A program made the position numbers and the translations under genes. Below are positions 8,515 to 16,207 of a stretch of DNA of 27,845 bases, piece after piece. Below the pieces are notes generated by a model. It saw only the letters and a program-made list of their open reading frames with translations, did not search any database and had not been told where the DNA came from. Positions within the stretch are counted from its first letter, which is position 1, and each line of letters starts with the position of its first letter. The stretch covers positions 1 to 27,845 of the forward strand of contig CALGYY010000021.1 in NCBI GenBank assembly GCA_937934705.1, read 5' to 3'. Source of the stretch: an uncultured Bacteroidota bacterium (GTDB taxonomy: Bacteria; Bacteroidota; Bacteroidia; Bacteroidales; CAIWKO01).

Positions 8515-9303
8515 ATGAGAATATCTCACCGCATTTCATATTTTCAGCTGGGACTCGTTGTCCTCGGCGGTCTGCTGCTGCTGTTTGTAGTGGCTCCCCT
8601 GGCCGGGATGTTTTTCTCAACACCCCTCAAAGATGTTTTTGAGACGACGAAAGATGAAGTAGTGAGAGATTCAATTGAGCTGACCCTTCTGACTGCCATG
8701 GCGGCGACTCTGGTTGCCGCACTGGGCGCCATCCCACTGGCATATCTTCTGGCCCGGAAGGATTTCATACTGAAAAGACTGGTCGCCGGTATCATTGACC
8801 TTCCGGTGGTCATCCCGCATTCAGCAGCCGGTATTGCCGTATTGGGGATGATTTCCCGAAATAGTATTCCCGGACAGGCGGCGTCCGCGCTGGGACTGGA
8901 TCTGGTCGGCAACCCTGCGGGCATCGCCATCGCCATGGCATTTGTCAGCGTTCCTTTCCTGATCAATGCGGCACGGGATGGCTTTTCAGCTGTCCCGGTA
9001 CGTATGGAACAAACCGCACTCAGTCTGGGAGCTTCGCCTCTGCGGGTGTTCTTTACGATCTCTCTGCCACTGGCGTGGAGACACATTCTTTCGGGTTTGA
9101 TCATGATGTTTGCCAGGGGAATGAGCGAGTTCGGAGCGGTCGTCATCGTCGCTTACCATCCCATGATCACTCCGGTCCTGATCTTTGAACGCTTTGGCGC
9201 TTTCGGGCTGTCGTACGCGCGACCCGTGGCGGTGGTCTTTGTGGTCGTATCTCTGTTGTTCTTTATTTTACTACGCTTACTGGTCCCGCGTAAACATGCT
9301 TGA
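8515..9303 (+). CDS. ABC transporter permease, molybdate/tungstate type (WtpB/ModB-like)
   Basis: A 262-residue inner-membrane permease with about six hydrophobic segments. The binding-protein-dependent transport inner-membrane signature (EAA loop) is at about 165-186: EQTALSLGASPLRVFFTISLP. Residues LPVVIPHSAAGIAVL (96-110), FVSVPFLINAARDGF (143-157) and SEFGAVVIVAYHPM (204-217) are what I would expect of WtpB (tungstate) and ModB (molybdate) permeases. The ATG at 8515 gives a normal N terminus; a TTG at 8500 would add five residues. It starts 27 bases after the SUOX-like gene and overlaps the ATPase gene by eight bases, so operon organisation is firm. No cognate WtpA/ModA binding protein is encoded in the window. 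Confidence 0.9.
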   Translation: MRISHRISYFQLGLVVLGGLLLLFVVAPLAGMFFSTPLKDVFETTKDEVVRDSIELTLLTAMAATLVAALGAIPLAYLLARKDFILKRLVAGIIDLPVVIPHSAAGIAVLGMISRNSIPGQAASALGLDLVGNPAGIAIAMAFVSVPFLINAARDGFSAVPVRMEQTALSLGASPLRVFFTISLPLAWRHILSGLIMMFARGMSEFGAVVIVAYHPMITPVLIFERFGAFGLSYARPVAVVFVVVSLLFFILLRLLVPRKHA

Positions 9304-10345
9304 ACTGATTGATATATCGAAGAAGCTGGGAGCCTTCAGGCTGGGACCTGTTCAACTCAGGATTGAACAGGGAAGCTATTTTTGCCTCGCGGGAAGATCG
9401 GGCGCCGGAAAATCCGTCTTACTTGAACTGATGGCTGGGCTGAAGATGCCGGACAGTGGTCGCATACTGTGGAAAGGAACAGACCTGACGCTGACCCCGG
9501 CGAACAAAAGGGGATTCGGACTTTTGTTTCAGGATAACCAACTCTTTCCCCACTTTACCGTAAAAAGAAACATTGCATACGCCATGCACCGGCTGGGGAT
9601 TGAAAGAAAAAATGCAGATCTGCGTCTGAAGAAGTGGGCAGAGAAACTGGAGCTTGTGCCCCTGCTTGACCGTTATCCTTCCGGATTGTCAGGCGGGGAA
9701 GCCAAGCGTGTCGCCCTCGCGAGGGTGCTGGCCATGGAGCCGTCAATTCTCCTGCTTGATGAACCCCTCATCTCGCTGGACGCGTCTTTACAGAGAGACA
9801 TGAGGGCATTGCTCAGACGCTTGCACCGCGAGGGGCAAACCATATTGCATGTGACCCACGATTATCGTGAAGCTTATGCATTAGCAGGAGAATTGGCTGT
9901 GATCGGTGACGGAAAACTGGTTCAGCAGGGTAGCCCCGGCCATGTATTTACCCATCCTGCAAATGCGTTCGTAGCGGAGTTCACCGGCCTTAAAAACTAT
10001 TTTAATGTGATCAGGACTCATGCACCAGGCAACGGGACGTGTTCCTTTTTACTGGACAATAATTTTAGTATTGAACTTGCCGTTAACCACACTGAAACCC
10101 CTTCAGCACTCATCATTCCGGAAGACGGAATCCTCCTTTTTCAGCATGAAGCGGAGGCTGGACCTGGTTCATGGAAAGTAAAACTAATCGATAAAATCCC
10201 CACACCCGGAGGCTTCGAAATTGAACTTGATGCCGGAGGTAAACTCTTCGTCAAACTGACGGATCATCAGTTGAAAGACATTCCTGAAAACGGATCAACG
10301 ATGTGGTGCAGAATTAAGCCCGAATGTGTGAGAATGATCCGCTGA
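9296..10345 (+). CDS. ABC transporter ATP-binding protein, molybdate/tungstate type (WtpC/ModC-like)
   Basis: A 349-residue ATPase. Walker A GRSGAGKS (33-40), Q-loop FQDNQLF (around Gln79), signature LSGGEAKR (131-138), Walker B ILLLDEP (151-157), D-loop SLDA and H-loop VTHD (His188) are all intact. The part after about residue 235 (KNYFNVI onward) resembles the regulatory/TOBE domain of ModC, WtpC and CysA ATPases, which can bind the transported oxyanion. The ATG at 9296 overlaps the permease stop by eight bases; the frame is open further upstream but only inside the permease gene. It energises the WtpB-like permease. Sulfate or thiosulfate transport is a less likely alternative. Only eight bases separate its stop from that of the convergent lipoprotein gene. 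Confidence 0.92.
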   Translation: MLELIDISKKLGAFRLGPVQLRIEQGSYFCLAGRSGAGKSVLLELMAGLKMPDSGRILWKGTDLTLTPANKRGFGLLFQDNQLFPHFTVKRNIAYAMHRLGIERKNADLRLKKWAEKLELVPLLDRYPSGLSGGEAKRVALARVLAMEPSILLLDEPLISLDASLQRDMRALLRRLHREGQTILHVTHDYREAYALAGELAVIGDGKLVQQGSPGHVFTHPANAFVAEFTGLKNYFNVIRTHAPGNGTCSFLLDNNFSIELAVNHTETPSALIIPEDGILLFQHEAEAGPGSWKVKLIDKIPTPGGFEIELDAGGKLFVKLTDHQLKDIPENGSTMWCRIKPECVRMIR

Positions 10346-10353
10346 TATGGTTT

Positions 10354-10836
10354 CTACTCACTCTTCAGAAGCTCCATTTTACCCTTTCCGTCAATACTGC
10401 AGAAATTTCCTTCAAAGCTGTGGCGTGTGCCGCCCTTTTTGACTTCAATCAGTGCAGAGATCAGTATTTTCTCACTGATCACCGTGTCATCTGTAAACCA
10501 CTCCACCGCACAGGGCAGTGGTGTGAGTGTAACCTGTCCGATCGTTACCTCATGATCGTCTGTCGTTAAAAGTTTAAGGTCACCAACCTTGATGCAATGG
10601 TATACCGTATCTTCAAAAGTATTCCATTCCGCTTTGATAGTGACAGTTTTCTGATCTACATTCACGTTCACGCTGTCGGAATAAAGCTCTGGATTCAGCG
10701 GTATTACCTGGCCGGGATAGCGGCTGGCTGCCGCTGATTCAAAAAATGGTTGGTCTCCTGCAGGTCCGCAGGCCATAATCTCAAGCAGGAGGATGATCAG
10801 GATCAAACCCCGGAAAATATTCTTTATAGTTCTCAT
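10354..10836 (-). CDS. Small lipoprotein of unknown function
   Basis: A 160-residue protein with a leader (MRTIKNIF...) and lipobox EIMAC, Cys23 followed by GPAGD. No known domain is recognised; the rest alternates hydrophobic and polar residues as in a small beta-sandwich, with few charged clusters. Its ATG overlaps the stop of the hydrolase gene upstream by four bases (ATGA), so the pair is translationally coupled and the two products probably act together in the envelope. It converges with the WtpC-like gene with no obvious terminator between them. Confidence 0.75.
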   Translation of the reverse strand: MRTIKNIFRGLILIILLLEIMACGPAGDQPFFESAAASRYPGQVIPLNPELYSDSVNVNVDQKTVTIKAEWNTFEDTVYHCIKVGDLKLLTTDDHEVTIGQVTLTPLPCAVEWFTDDTVISEKILISALIEVKKGGTRHSFEGNFCSIDGKGKMELLKSE

Positions 10837-12218
10837 TTCTGTATTTTATCGAGATTTTCTTTGTAGCGCGGATCCTCACGCAGTCCGTTGAAAGCCGTAT
10901 CATTCCCGATCCGTTTCAGATCGTTGAAACCGAGTCCGATAGCCTGCTCAAGGGCATTAAATGCGGCATCCGCATGGTCCTGACGGGCATTCAGGACGGC
11001 CATCATATAGGCGTGCTCAGGGTTGGCAGGGTCGATGATGGCATAGAGGGTGATAAAGCGACCGGCATTATTGAGATCCCCCGATACCAGGTAGCCATTG
11101 GAGTATGAATAGCATGCCAGGCTCAGGTATCCGAGTACCCGTTTGTACATGGCGCGGGAATCTGCTTCTGGACTTTCTAATGATAAGGTATTCAAATTTT
11201 GAACTTCCTGTTTCCACCAGTTCTGATCTTTCTCCATCAATGCCCTTACATAACGGGTTTGCAGACTCAGCTCCGTTTGCTGTACTTCGCGAACCCTGTT
11301 TTCAGACTGTCGTATCTTATCGGAATTCCTGAGTTTGTTCCATTCGTTCTTTTGTTGATCAAGGGGGGTTAAACCCTCGAGGAAGCTGATGGTTTTATCA
11401 TAAATCTTCCAGGCTTCAACAACGGAACCTGTGCTCAAATGCTTTTCAGCTTCTGAGGTCCAGTGTTTCAAGGTGGCATTCACCCACACGGTATCCACCG
11501 GGATTTTTTTGTCTTTCATGGCATTCACCTCAAGCCATATGAAGGCTTCACGGAGGTTATTCACCGGCGGCCAGTCATGCGTTCCGTTGAAGATAACCAG
11601 GTGGTGACGATAGCCCGCCTGTTCAAGGGCATCGTCAAGCGTGAGCATCTCAAGGTAATTCATGTCTTCGTTCCCCACAAATCCGATATAGTCAAATTTG
11701 TATTGAATGGGTTGATTCAATGCCGGGAAACCTGCTGAACACCCGATGACACCTGCAATGCCGCCTTTATAAATAGCAATGGAACTGGCCACCCTGGATC
11801 CCCCGGAAAATCCGGCAGTGTATACCCGGTTCCTGTCGATCGACAGGTTTGAGAAGGCTTCGCCGGACATCACTTCCCAAATCCTCATACTGGCATCGGC
11901 GGGTAATCCGTTCTTTGAATTATTCGAGCCGATTACAATGTAACCGTATTGTTCAGCATCGGCCCTGAAAAGCTCAACAGCACGCGAGCCGTTTCCATGG
12001 GCATCAAAAGCAAAAATCACCGGATATTGTTTCTTCTTGTCGTAATCTGATGGAAGATACAAGGCAAAAGTGATGGAAGTATCTGCCTGGCACTTCACCA
12101 TTTCAGTCACTTTTCCCGCCTCCCCGATCAGCTTGTCTTCACCGCTTTTCCCTGCTGCACATGCCTGCAGAAGAATGATGATGAAAAACAAACGATAGTA
12201 TCTGTTGAATAAACTCAT
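10833..12218 (-). CDS. Lipoprotein alpha/beta-hydrolase with C-terminal helical (TPR-like) region
   Basis: A 461-residue protein. The signal ends in lipobox LLQAC (Cys20), so it is probably lipid-anchored. Residues about 40-240 look like an alpha/beta-hydrolase of the esterase/PHB-depolymerase or dienelactone-hydrolase type: LYLPSDYDKKKQYPVIFAFD, nucleophile elbow GFSGG (Ser138), GNEDMNY with likely acid Asp185, and NGTHDWPP with likely His214. That gives a complete Ser-Asp-His triad. The C-terminal half (about 245-461) is helical with short repeat-like segments (YRHxx, AFNALEQAIGLGFNDL), resembling TPR helices. It is coupled to the small lipoprotein downstream. The substrate, an ester or possibly a peptide, cannot be deduced. 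Confidence 0.82.
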   Translation of the reverse strand: MSLFNRYYRLFFIIILLQACAAGKSGEDKLIGEAGKVTEMVKCQADTSITFALYLPSDYDKKKQYPVIFAFDAHGNGSRAVELFRADAEQYGYIVIGSNNSKNGLPADASMRIWEVMSGEAFSNLSIDRNRVYTAGFSGGSRVASSIAIYKGGIAGVIGCSAGFPALNQPIQYKFDYIGFVGNEDMNYLEMLTLDDALEQAGYRHHLVIFNGTHDWPPVNNLREAFIWLEVNAMKDKKIPVDTVWVNATLKHWTSEAEKHLSTGSVVEAWKIYDKTISFLEGLTPLDQQKNEWNKLRNSDKIRQSENRVREVQQTELSLQTRYVRALMEKDQNWWKQEVQNLNTLSLESPEADSRAMYKRVLGYLSLACYSYSNGYLVSGDLNNAGRFITLYAIIDPANPEHAYMMAVLNARQDHADAAFNALEQAIGLGFNDLKRIGNDTAFNGLREDPRYKENLDKIQK

Positions 12219-12421
12219 ATGCGGTGCCTGAATAACGCGGACTGATCGTCCAGGAATTAAACTACTAAAATACGGAATTATTTGCTGTTTGCTTCAGAAG
12301 AATGTATAAAATTATCCGATTCATTCATTCTATGCTGTTTGAAAATATGTGAATGCTTCAGAATGAGGGCTCGATGAGCCCGAAGATAATATTCAGGCGC
12401 TGAAGACGTTGAAATATTGAC

Positions 12422-12429
12422 TAATTTTG
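12422..12429 (+). promoter_or_regulatory. Candidate -7 element upstream of the 12494 gene
   Basis: TAATTTTG matches TAnnTTTG, about 64 bases before the ATG at 12494. No TTTG is present at the usual -33 distance. It lies in the 275-base divergent gap 12219-12493. The same gap has two short perfect hairpins, GGGCTC-GAT-GAGCCC (12367-12381) and TTCAG-GCG-CTGAA (12392-12404), just upstream. They lack T-tracts and could be operators. Nothing else was seen in the gap. Confidence 0.35.
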
Positions 12430-12493
12430 TGAATCCCCGGCGTGTCCGGAGCAGCCCGGTACTGCAATGTGGAATGAAAACTCAAGGTAGACT

Positions 12494-13750
12494 ATGCGTA
12501 AACTGATTCTTATTTTCCTGATACTACTGATCTCCATACCGGCCAGATCCTCTTATCTTCTGATCCCCATGGATGCTTCCCAGAAAAACCACCTGAAAGC
12601 ATATGGAGTGGCCTACTGGATCCTGACCTATGAAATTGAGATGAGCTGGCTGTTGAATTACCGGGGCGGAAGTTTCATGGTAAAGTATGCCAAGTCATTT
12701 CAGGATGAATGTGTGATCCGTGGTGTCAGCTTTGAAGTCATTGCCGATGCCCAGTCGGGTCAGATCCTCAGCTCGATTGCTGACCCGGAGGCCAATATGG
12801 ATGAAGTGAAACTTGTGAAGGCCCCGAAAATAGCCGTTTACGCGCCCAAAAATAACCTCCCGTGGGATGATGCCGTTACCCTTGCACTGACCTATGCCGA
12901 AATTCCATATGATGTGGTTTATGACGAAGAGGTTCTCAGTGGCGTACTTCCCAGGTATGACTGGTTGCATATGCACCATGAAGATTTTACCGGACAATAT
13001 GGTAAGTTCTGGGCAAGTTACAAAAATACAGACTGGTATATGGAGGAAGTCAGAACCTCAGAAGCCGCAGCAAGAAAGCTGGGTTACACTAAAGTTTCAC
13101 AGTTGAAGCTGGCCGTTGCAAAAAAGATCAGGGATTTCCTGGCAGGCGGGGGCTACTTATTCGCCATGTGTTCTGCCCCCGACAGTTTTGACATTGCACT
13201 GGCGGCCGATGGTGTGGATATCTGCGATGTAATGTTCGACGGTGACCCTCCCGACGCCAACGCTCAGTCGAAACTGGATTATTCCCAGTGCCTGGCTTTC
13301 ACTGATTTTACGGTTACCAGAAACCCTTATGAATATGAGGTTTCCAATATTGATGTATCGCACACCAGAAGAATTGAGCCCAAAAACGACTACTTCACCC
13401 TTTTTGAATTCTCAGCGAAATGGGACCCTGTTCCCACTATGCTCTGCCAGAATCATGACCAGATCATACGCGCATTTATGGGTCAGAGTACGGCCTTCAA
13501 TAAAAAATACGTGAAAAGTAATGTCCTCGTCATGGGTGAAAACAAAGCACTGGATGAGGTCAGATACATCCATGGTGAATTCGGAAAAGGCATGTGGACC
13601 TTCCTGGGCGGGCATGATCCGGAAGATTATCAACACTTTGTATATGATCCCCCGACCGACTTGAACCTTTACCCCAACTCACCGGGATACAGGTTGATCC
13701 TGAACAATGTACTCTTCCCCGCGGCGAAAAAGAAAAAGCAGAAGACATAA
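12494..13750 (+). CDS. Secreted protein of a Bacteroidota-wide family (often labelled 'asparagine synthetase B'; GATase-like)
   Basis: A 418-residue protein with a signal peptide (MRKLILIFLILLISIPARSS). The first mature residues YLLIPMDASQKNHLKAYG and the following WLLNYRGG are what I remember from a family conserved in many Bacteroidota and often auto-labelled 'asparagine synthetase B'. That label is not supported here: no AMP-binding or asparagine-synthase domain motif is visible. The middle and C-terminal parts (about 110-415) contain FLAGGGYLFAMCSAPDSFD and GKGMWTFLGGHDPEDYQH, reminiscent of a class-I glutamine-amidotransferase/ThuA-like fold with a Cys and a later His. A hydrolytic role is possible but unproven. 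The tail is strongly basic (KKKKQK). It converges with the KYDAD-repeat gene on a shared hairpin. Confidence 0.78.
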   Translation: MRKLILIFLILLISIPARSSYLLIPMDASQKNHLKAYGVAYWILTYEIEMSWLLNYRGGSFMVKYAKSFQDECVIRGVSFEVIADAQSGQILSSIADPEANMDEVKLVKAPKIAVYAPKNNLPWDDAVTLALTYAEIPYDVVYDEEVLSGVLPRYDWLHMHHEDFTGQYGKFWASYKNTDWYMEEVRTSEAAARKLGYTKVSQLKLAVAKKIRDFLAGGGYLFAMCSAPDSFDIALAADGVDICDVMFDGDPPDANAQSKLDYSQCLAFTDFTVTRNPYEYEVSNIDVSHTRRIEPKNDYFTLFEFSAKWDPVPTMLCQNHDQIIRAFMGQSTAFNKKYVKSNVLVMGENKALDEVRYIHGEFGKGMWTFLGGHDPEDYQHFVYDPPTDLNLYPNSPGYRLILNNVLFPAAKKKKQKT

Positions 13751-13777
13751 AAAAACGGACCGGTTAAAAACCGGCCC
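13750..13777 (-). terminator. Intrinsic terminator of the KYDAD-repeat gene
   Basis: GGACCGGTT (13757-13765) and AACCGGCCC (13769-13777) form a nine-pair stem with one mismatch around a three-base AAA loop. Read on the minus strand the stem is followed by CG and a run of T (complement of the A run at 13750-13755), about 25 bases after the 13801 stop. On the plus strand no T-tract follows, so it probably serves the minus-strand gene. The plus-strand gene ends just before it. Confidence 0.7.
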
Positions 13778-13800
13778 GGGGTCATATGCTTAAGGGTTTC

Positions 13801-14148
13801 TCAGAACATCAGGTGCTTTTTACTGCTGTTGCGCCATTCAGCGTCGTATTTCGAATCCACAAAGTAAATCAGTAAGTCTGCATCGTATTTACTGTCAACA
13901 AAGTAGATGGTTTTGTCAGCATCATACTTGCTGTCATCGAAGAACCACCAGCCACGGTTGCCATCTGTGTCATACTGACTGGAAACTTTGTAAACGCAAA
14001 GATCGGCGTCGTACTTGCTGTCGACCACGTAAACCTTGACCTGCGCATCGTATTTACTGTCGACTGAGAAGACCTTCTGGGACCAGGCATTGCCACAAAG
14101 TAAGAAGAACATAAGGCTGAGCGCTGAGATTTTCATTAATGTTTTCAT
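13801..14148 (-). CDS. Small secreted protein of six KYDAD-type repeats (resembles 'septoil knot' family)
   Basis: A 115-residue protein with a signal peptide (MKTLMKISAL...GNAWSQ, cleavage near residue 23). The mature part is almost entirely six tandem units with consensus (F/V)VDSKYDADxxIY: 28-40, 41-53, a longer 54-69 with GNRGWWF, 70-82, 83-95 and 96-108. It ends in WRNSSKKHLMF. Five units are 13 residues and one is 16. From memory this matches a Bacteroidota family listed as '7(1) septoil knot' (formerly a DUF), but I cannot confirm that without an HMM search. The ATG at 14148 was chosen because it starts the signal peptide; an upstream in-frame ATG (14193) would add 15 non-signal residues. 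No enzyme motif was seen; function unknown. Confidence 0.88.
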   Translation of the reverse strand: MKTLMKISALSLMFFLLCGNAWSQKVFSVDSKYDAQVKVYVVDSKYDADLCVYKVSSQYDTDGNRGWWFFDDSKYDADKTIYFVDSKYDADLLIYFVDSKYDAEWRNSSKKHLMF

Positions 14149-14177
14149 GGTGAGAAAATTTGATTGATGAATTAAAT

Positions 14178-14193
14178 TTGGCCGCGGGGCCAA
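14178..14193 (-). terminator. Weak hairpin after trmN6
   Basis: TTGGCC (14178-14183) and GGCCAA (14188-14193) form a six-pair stem with a four-base loop, 16 bases beyond the trmN6 stop on the minus strand. It is followed by AAATTTAAT rather than a proper T run. It may be a weak terminator or lie in the leader of the KYDAD-repeat gene. Confidence 0.35.
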
Positions 14194-14209
14194 GCAAACT
14201 TCGTTCCAA

Positions 14210-14917
14210 TTAGAGATTCAGGTGGTAGGCTGCCGTCAATTTCCTGTATTGAGCAGTATAACGACCCTCGTGATCGCGGATGCAAAGCTCATGGGAATGC
14301 AGGTCTGACGCAGTTCCTTTAACAAAGGTGAGGATGCTGCGGTGGGGTGCCTTCCCTTCCCGGGGCGCAATGATCCACTGATCTTTCAGATCCAGTCCGT
14401 TCTGCCGGCAGGTATGCCTGAAATGTAAAACAGCCTCTGCCGGCAGAATTACACTCAACTCACCGCCATCCCTCAGCAGAATTGCAGCTCCGCTAATCAG
14501 ATCCTCATGTGTCATTTGTCTGTCGTGCCTCGCCAGGTTCCGCCTGTTGTCAGGCGACAGAAGCGAACGGCTGAAAAAGGGCGGATTGCTGATCAGCAGA
14601 TCAAAAGGTAGTGGATCTGTTTTTATAAAATCCCGGAGGGAAATATGCAGAAAGCAGAGCCTTTCTTTCCACAGGCATGATTCTGCATTTTTATGGGCAT
14701 CGCCGATGCCCGCCTGATCAATATCGATCCCGGTGATCTGCGACGTACTTCTCTGAGCCAGCATGAGGGCAAGGAGTCCGCAACCACAACCCACGTCTAA
14801 AATGCGACCTTCCCCGGGTACACGGGTGAGGGCCCCCAGTAAAACGCCATCCGTGCCCACTTTCATGGCCGAATGTTCATGGATGATATCAAACTGCTTA
14901 AACCTGAAAATCTTCAT
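14210..14917 (-). CDS. trmN6: tRNA1(Val) (adenine37-N6)-methyltransferase
   Basis: A 235-residue SAM-dependent methyltransferase of the YfiC/TrmN6 family, which methylates N6 of A37 in a valine tRNA in the cytoplasm. Seen directly: FRFKQFDIIHEHSAMKVGTDGVLLGAL at the N terminus, typical of the family; the SAM-binding motif DVGCGCG (41-47); the acidic motif GIDID; and the adenine-N6 catalytic motif NPPFF (111-115). Length matches the family. Its ATG overlaps the rimM stop by four bases (ATGA), placing it in an rpsP-rimM-trmN6 operon of translation-related genes. Confidence 0.9.
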   Translation of the reverse strand: MKIFRFKQFDIIHEHSAMKVGTDGVLLGALTRVPGEGRILDVGCGCGLLALMLAQRSTSQITGIDIDQAGIGDAHKNAESCLWKERLCFLHISLRDFIKTDPLPFDLLISNPPFFSRSLLSPDNRRNLARHDRQMTHEDLISGAAILLRDGGELSVILPAEAVLHFRHTCRQNGLDLKDQWIIAPREGKAPHRSILTFVKGTASDLHSHELCIRDHEGRYTAQYRKLTAAYHLNL

Positions 14918-15441
14918 CCAAGATAAGATTCAATCAGCCCTTCCGGGGCTTCAATCAGGATCTGCCTGGTCCGGCGGTTCACCTTCCTGATGTAATTTCC
15001 TTCCAATGGAAGAAGGACTTCCTTTTTGCCTGCCCTGATGCTGAGCACTGAGTGTCCGGGAAAATCAATGATCCCGTTGACAAAACCCAGAGGTCCGGCC
15101 TTGCTGTCGGATACTTCATAGCCTTCGATGGCCAGCAGGAAATTTTCCTCCAGGGAATCTTCAGGTACGGAATCTTTCGGAAACCAGAGCGGGGATCGGA
15201 TTAATGCCGCTACAAGATCATTGCTGTCCAGATCCTCGAAGCGAATGCGGTAGGTGCCTTTGCTTTCCTCTTCAAAAAGTTCAAAAAAGTAAGGGACCAG
15301 TTCCTCATCAGTTTCAATGAAAACAGATCCCTTATTTCGTAACAGTGATTCAAAGCCGGGGCGGATGCTGGCGATCATATCGCCTTTGTATCCGATGATT
15401 TTAACGATACTGCCGGCCTGGTAACAATCGGTGCTTTCCAT
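14914..15441 (-). CDS. rimM: Ribosome maturation factor RimM
   Basis: A 175-residue protein. RimM binds S19 and assists maturation of the 30S head. The N-terminal RimM beta-barrel (about 6-90; AGSIVKIIGYKGDM) is followed by a PRC-barrel (about 100-172) with LGFVNGIIDFPGHSVLSI, EVLLPL, and the family ending IRKVNRRTRQILIEAPEGLIE. It starts 36 bases after the rpsP stop and overlaps trmN6 by four bases. The rpsP-rimM pairing is found widely in bacteria and supports the call. Confidence 0.93.
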   Translation of the reverse strand: MESTDCYQAGSIVKIIGYKGDMIASIRPGFESLLRNKGSVFIETDEELVPYFFELFEEESKGTYRIRFEDLDSNDLVAALIRSPLWFPKDSVPEDSLEENFLLAIEGYEVSDSKAGPLGFVNGIIDFPGHSVLSIRAGKKEVLLPLEGNYIRKVNRRTRQILIEAPEGLIESYLG

Positions 15442-15477
15442 TTATTGAGGCGGGCGGGTGTTCAGTCGTCTGAGCAC

Positions 15478-16074
15478 TCAGGCTTCAGGATTCCCGGTAT
15501 TCTCGTCTGCGGGCTCCGCTGTGTCTGTCGTCTGCTCCTCAACCTCTGCCTTGGGTTCCTGTGTGTTTTCTTCTTCGGCGACTTCCTCCTCAGCGTTGGC
15601 TTCCTTTTCAGCAGCCTTAGCCAGCTTCTTAGCGATGGCTTCTGATTTTTTCAGGTTGATGGCCGCTTCGGCTTCCAAACGCTTTTTCATATCATTCTTC
15701 CCCTCAAGCTCCACGTTGCGTTTCTTCTGGTTGACCTTGCTCTCTTTTTCGGTGAGCCATTGCTGGAACTTTGCTTCTGCCTGTTCGGCGGTCATGGCAC
15801 CCTTGGCCACGCCTTTCATCAGATGATGTTTGTATAATACCCCTTTGTAACTGAGGATGGCACGCACCGTTTCACTTGGTTCTGCGCCTTTCGTCAGCCA
15901 GTTAAGGGTCAGGTCGAAATCAATGTTGATGTCGGCCGGGTTGGTCAGCGGGTTGTAAGTGCCAAGACGTTCAATGTACTTTCCGTCACGTGGTGCACGA
16001 CCATCCGCAATGACAATGTGATAAAAAGGGCGACCCTTTTTACCCTGTCGTTGTAATCTCATTCTAGTTGGCAT
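15478..16074 (-). CDS. rpsP: 30S ribosomal protein S16 with long charged C-terminal tail
   Basis: A 198-residue protein. Residues 1-80 are a complete S16 domain: MPTRMRLQRQGKKGRPFYHIVIADGR fits the family, followed by GKYIERLGTYNPL and LNWLTKGAEPSETVRAIL. Bacterial S16 is usually 80-90 residues. Here about 110 more follow, first a Lys-rich helical stretch with several KK and AxxAxK runs (about 90-155), then an acidic Glu/Thr/Pro-rich disordered end. Extended S16 tails occur in Bacteroidota. The product is a 30S subunit protein; the tail may lie on the ribosome surface. No clear -7 element precedes it; CATCTTTG (complement of 16137-16144) is a one-mismatch candidate. Confidence 0.95.
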   Translation of the reverse strand: MPTRMRLQRQGKKGRPFYHIVIADGRAPRDGKYIERLGTYNPLTNPADINIDFDLTLNWLTKGAEPSETVRAILSYKGVLYKHHLMKGVAKGAMTAEQAEAKFQQWLTEKESKVNQKKRNVELEGKNDMKKRLEAEAAINLKKSEAIAKKLAKAAEKEANAEEEVAEEENTQEPKAEVEEQTTDTAEPADENTGNPEA

Positions 16075-16164
16075 ACTAACTAATTTAAGTACAAATGGTT
16101 AATAATGATTAAATACCTTCCTCTCTAAGAGGGGTGCAAAGATGCGAAAAAAAAACGAATCAAT

Positions 16165-16189
16165 TGTATAATTATCAAAAAATTATACA
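16165..16189 (-). terminator. AT-rich hairpin between the orphan ABC ATPase and rpsP
   Basis: TGTATAATT (16165-16173) and AATTATACA (16181-16189) are perfect nine-base arms with a seven-base loop. On the minus strand a run of nine T follows after about ten bases. It is a weak intrinsic terminator for the ABC ATPase gene or a leader structure upstream of rpsP. A second, imperfect stem (16191-16200 with 16208-16217) overlaps the ATPase stop. Confidence 0.4.
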
Positions 16190-16207
16190 TGCCGGCATGA
16201 GGTTTTT

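Noticed and set aside
8544..9146. A 200-codon minus-strand frame inside the permease
   Set aside because: Mirrors the permease; composition rich in Ser/Ala/Arg with no domain, typical of antisense frames in GC-rich genes.
12283..12363. Direct repeats (TGCTGTTT twice, TGCTTCAGAA twice) in the divergent gap
   Set aside because: The two pairs have different spacings (50 and 64 bases) and short lengths, so they do not define a duplication or array; chance is sufficient.
13801..14096. Tandem 39-base DNA repeats read as a CRISPR array or minisatellite
   Set aside because: The units are in frame, encode 13-residue repeats after a signal peptide, and have no spacers; they are protein-coding repeats.
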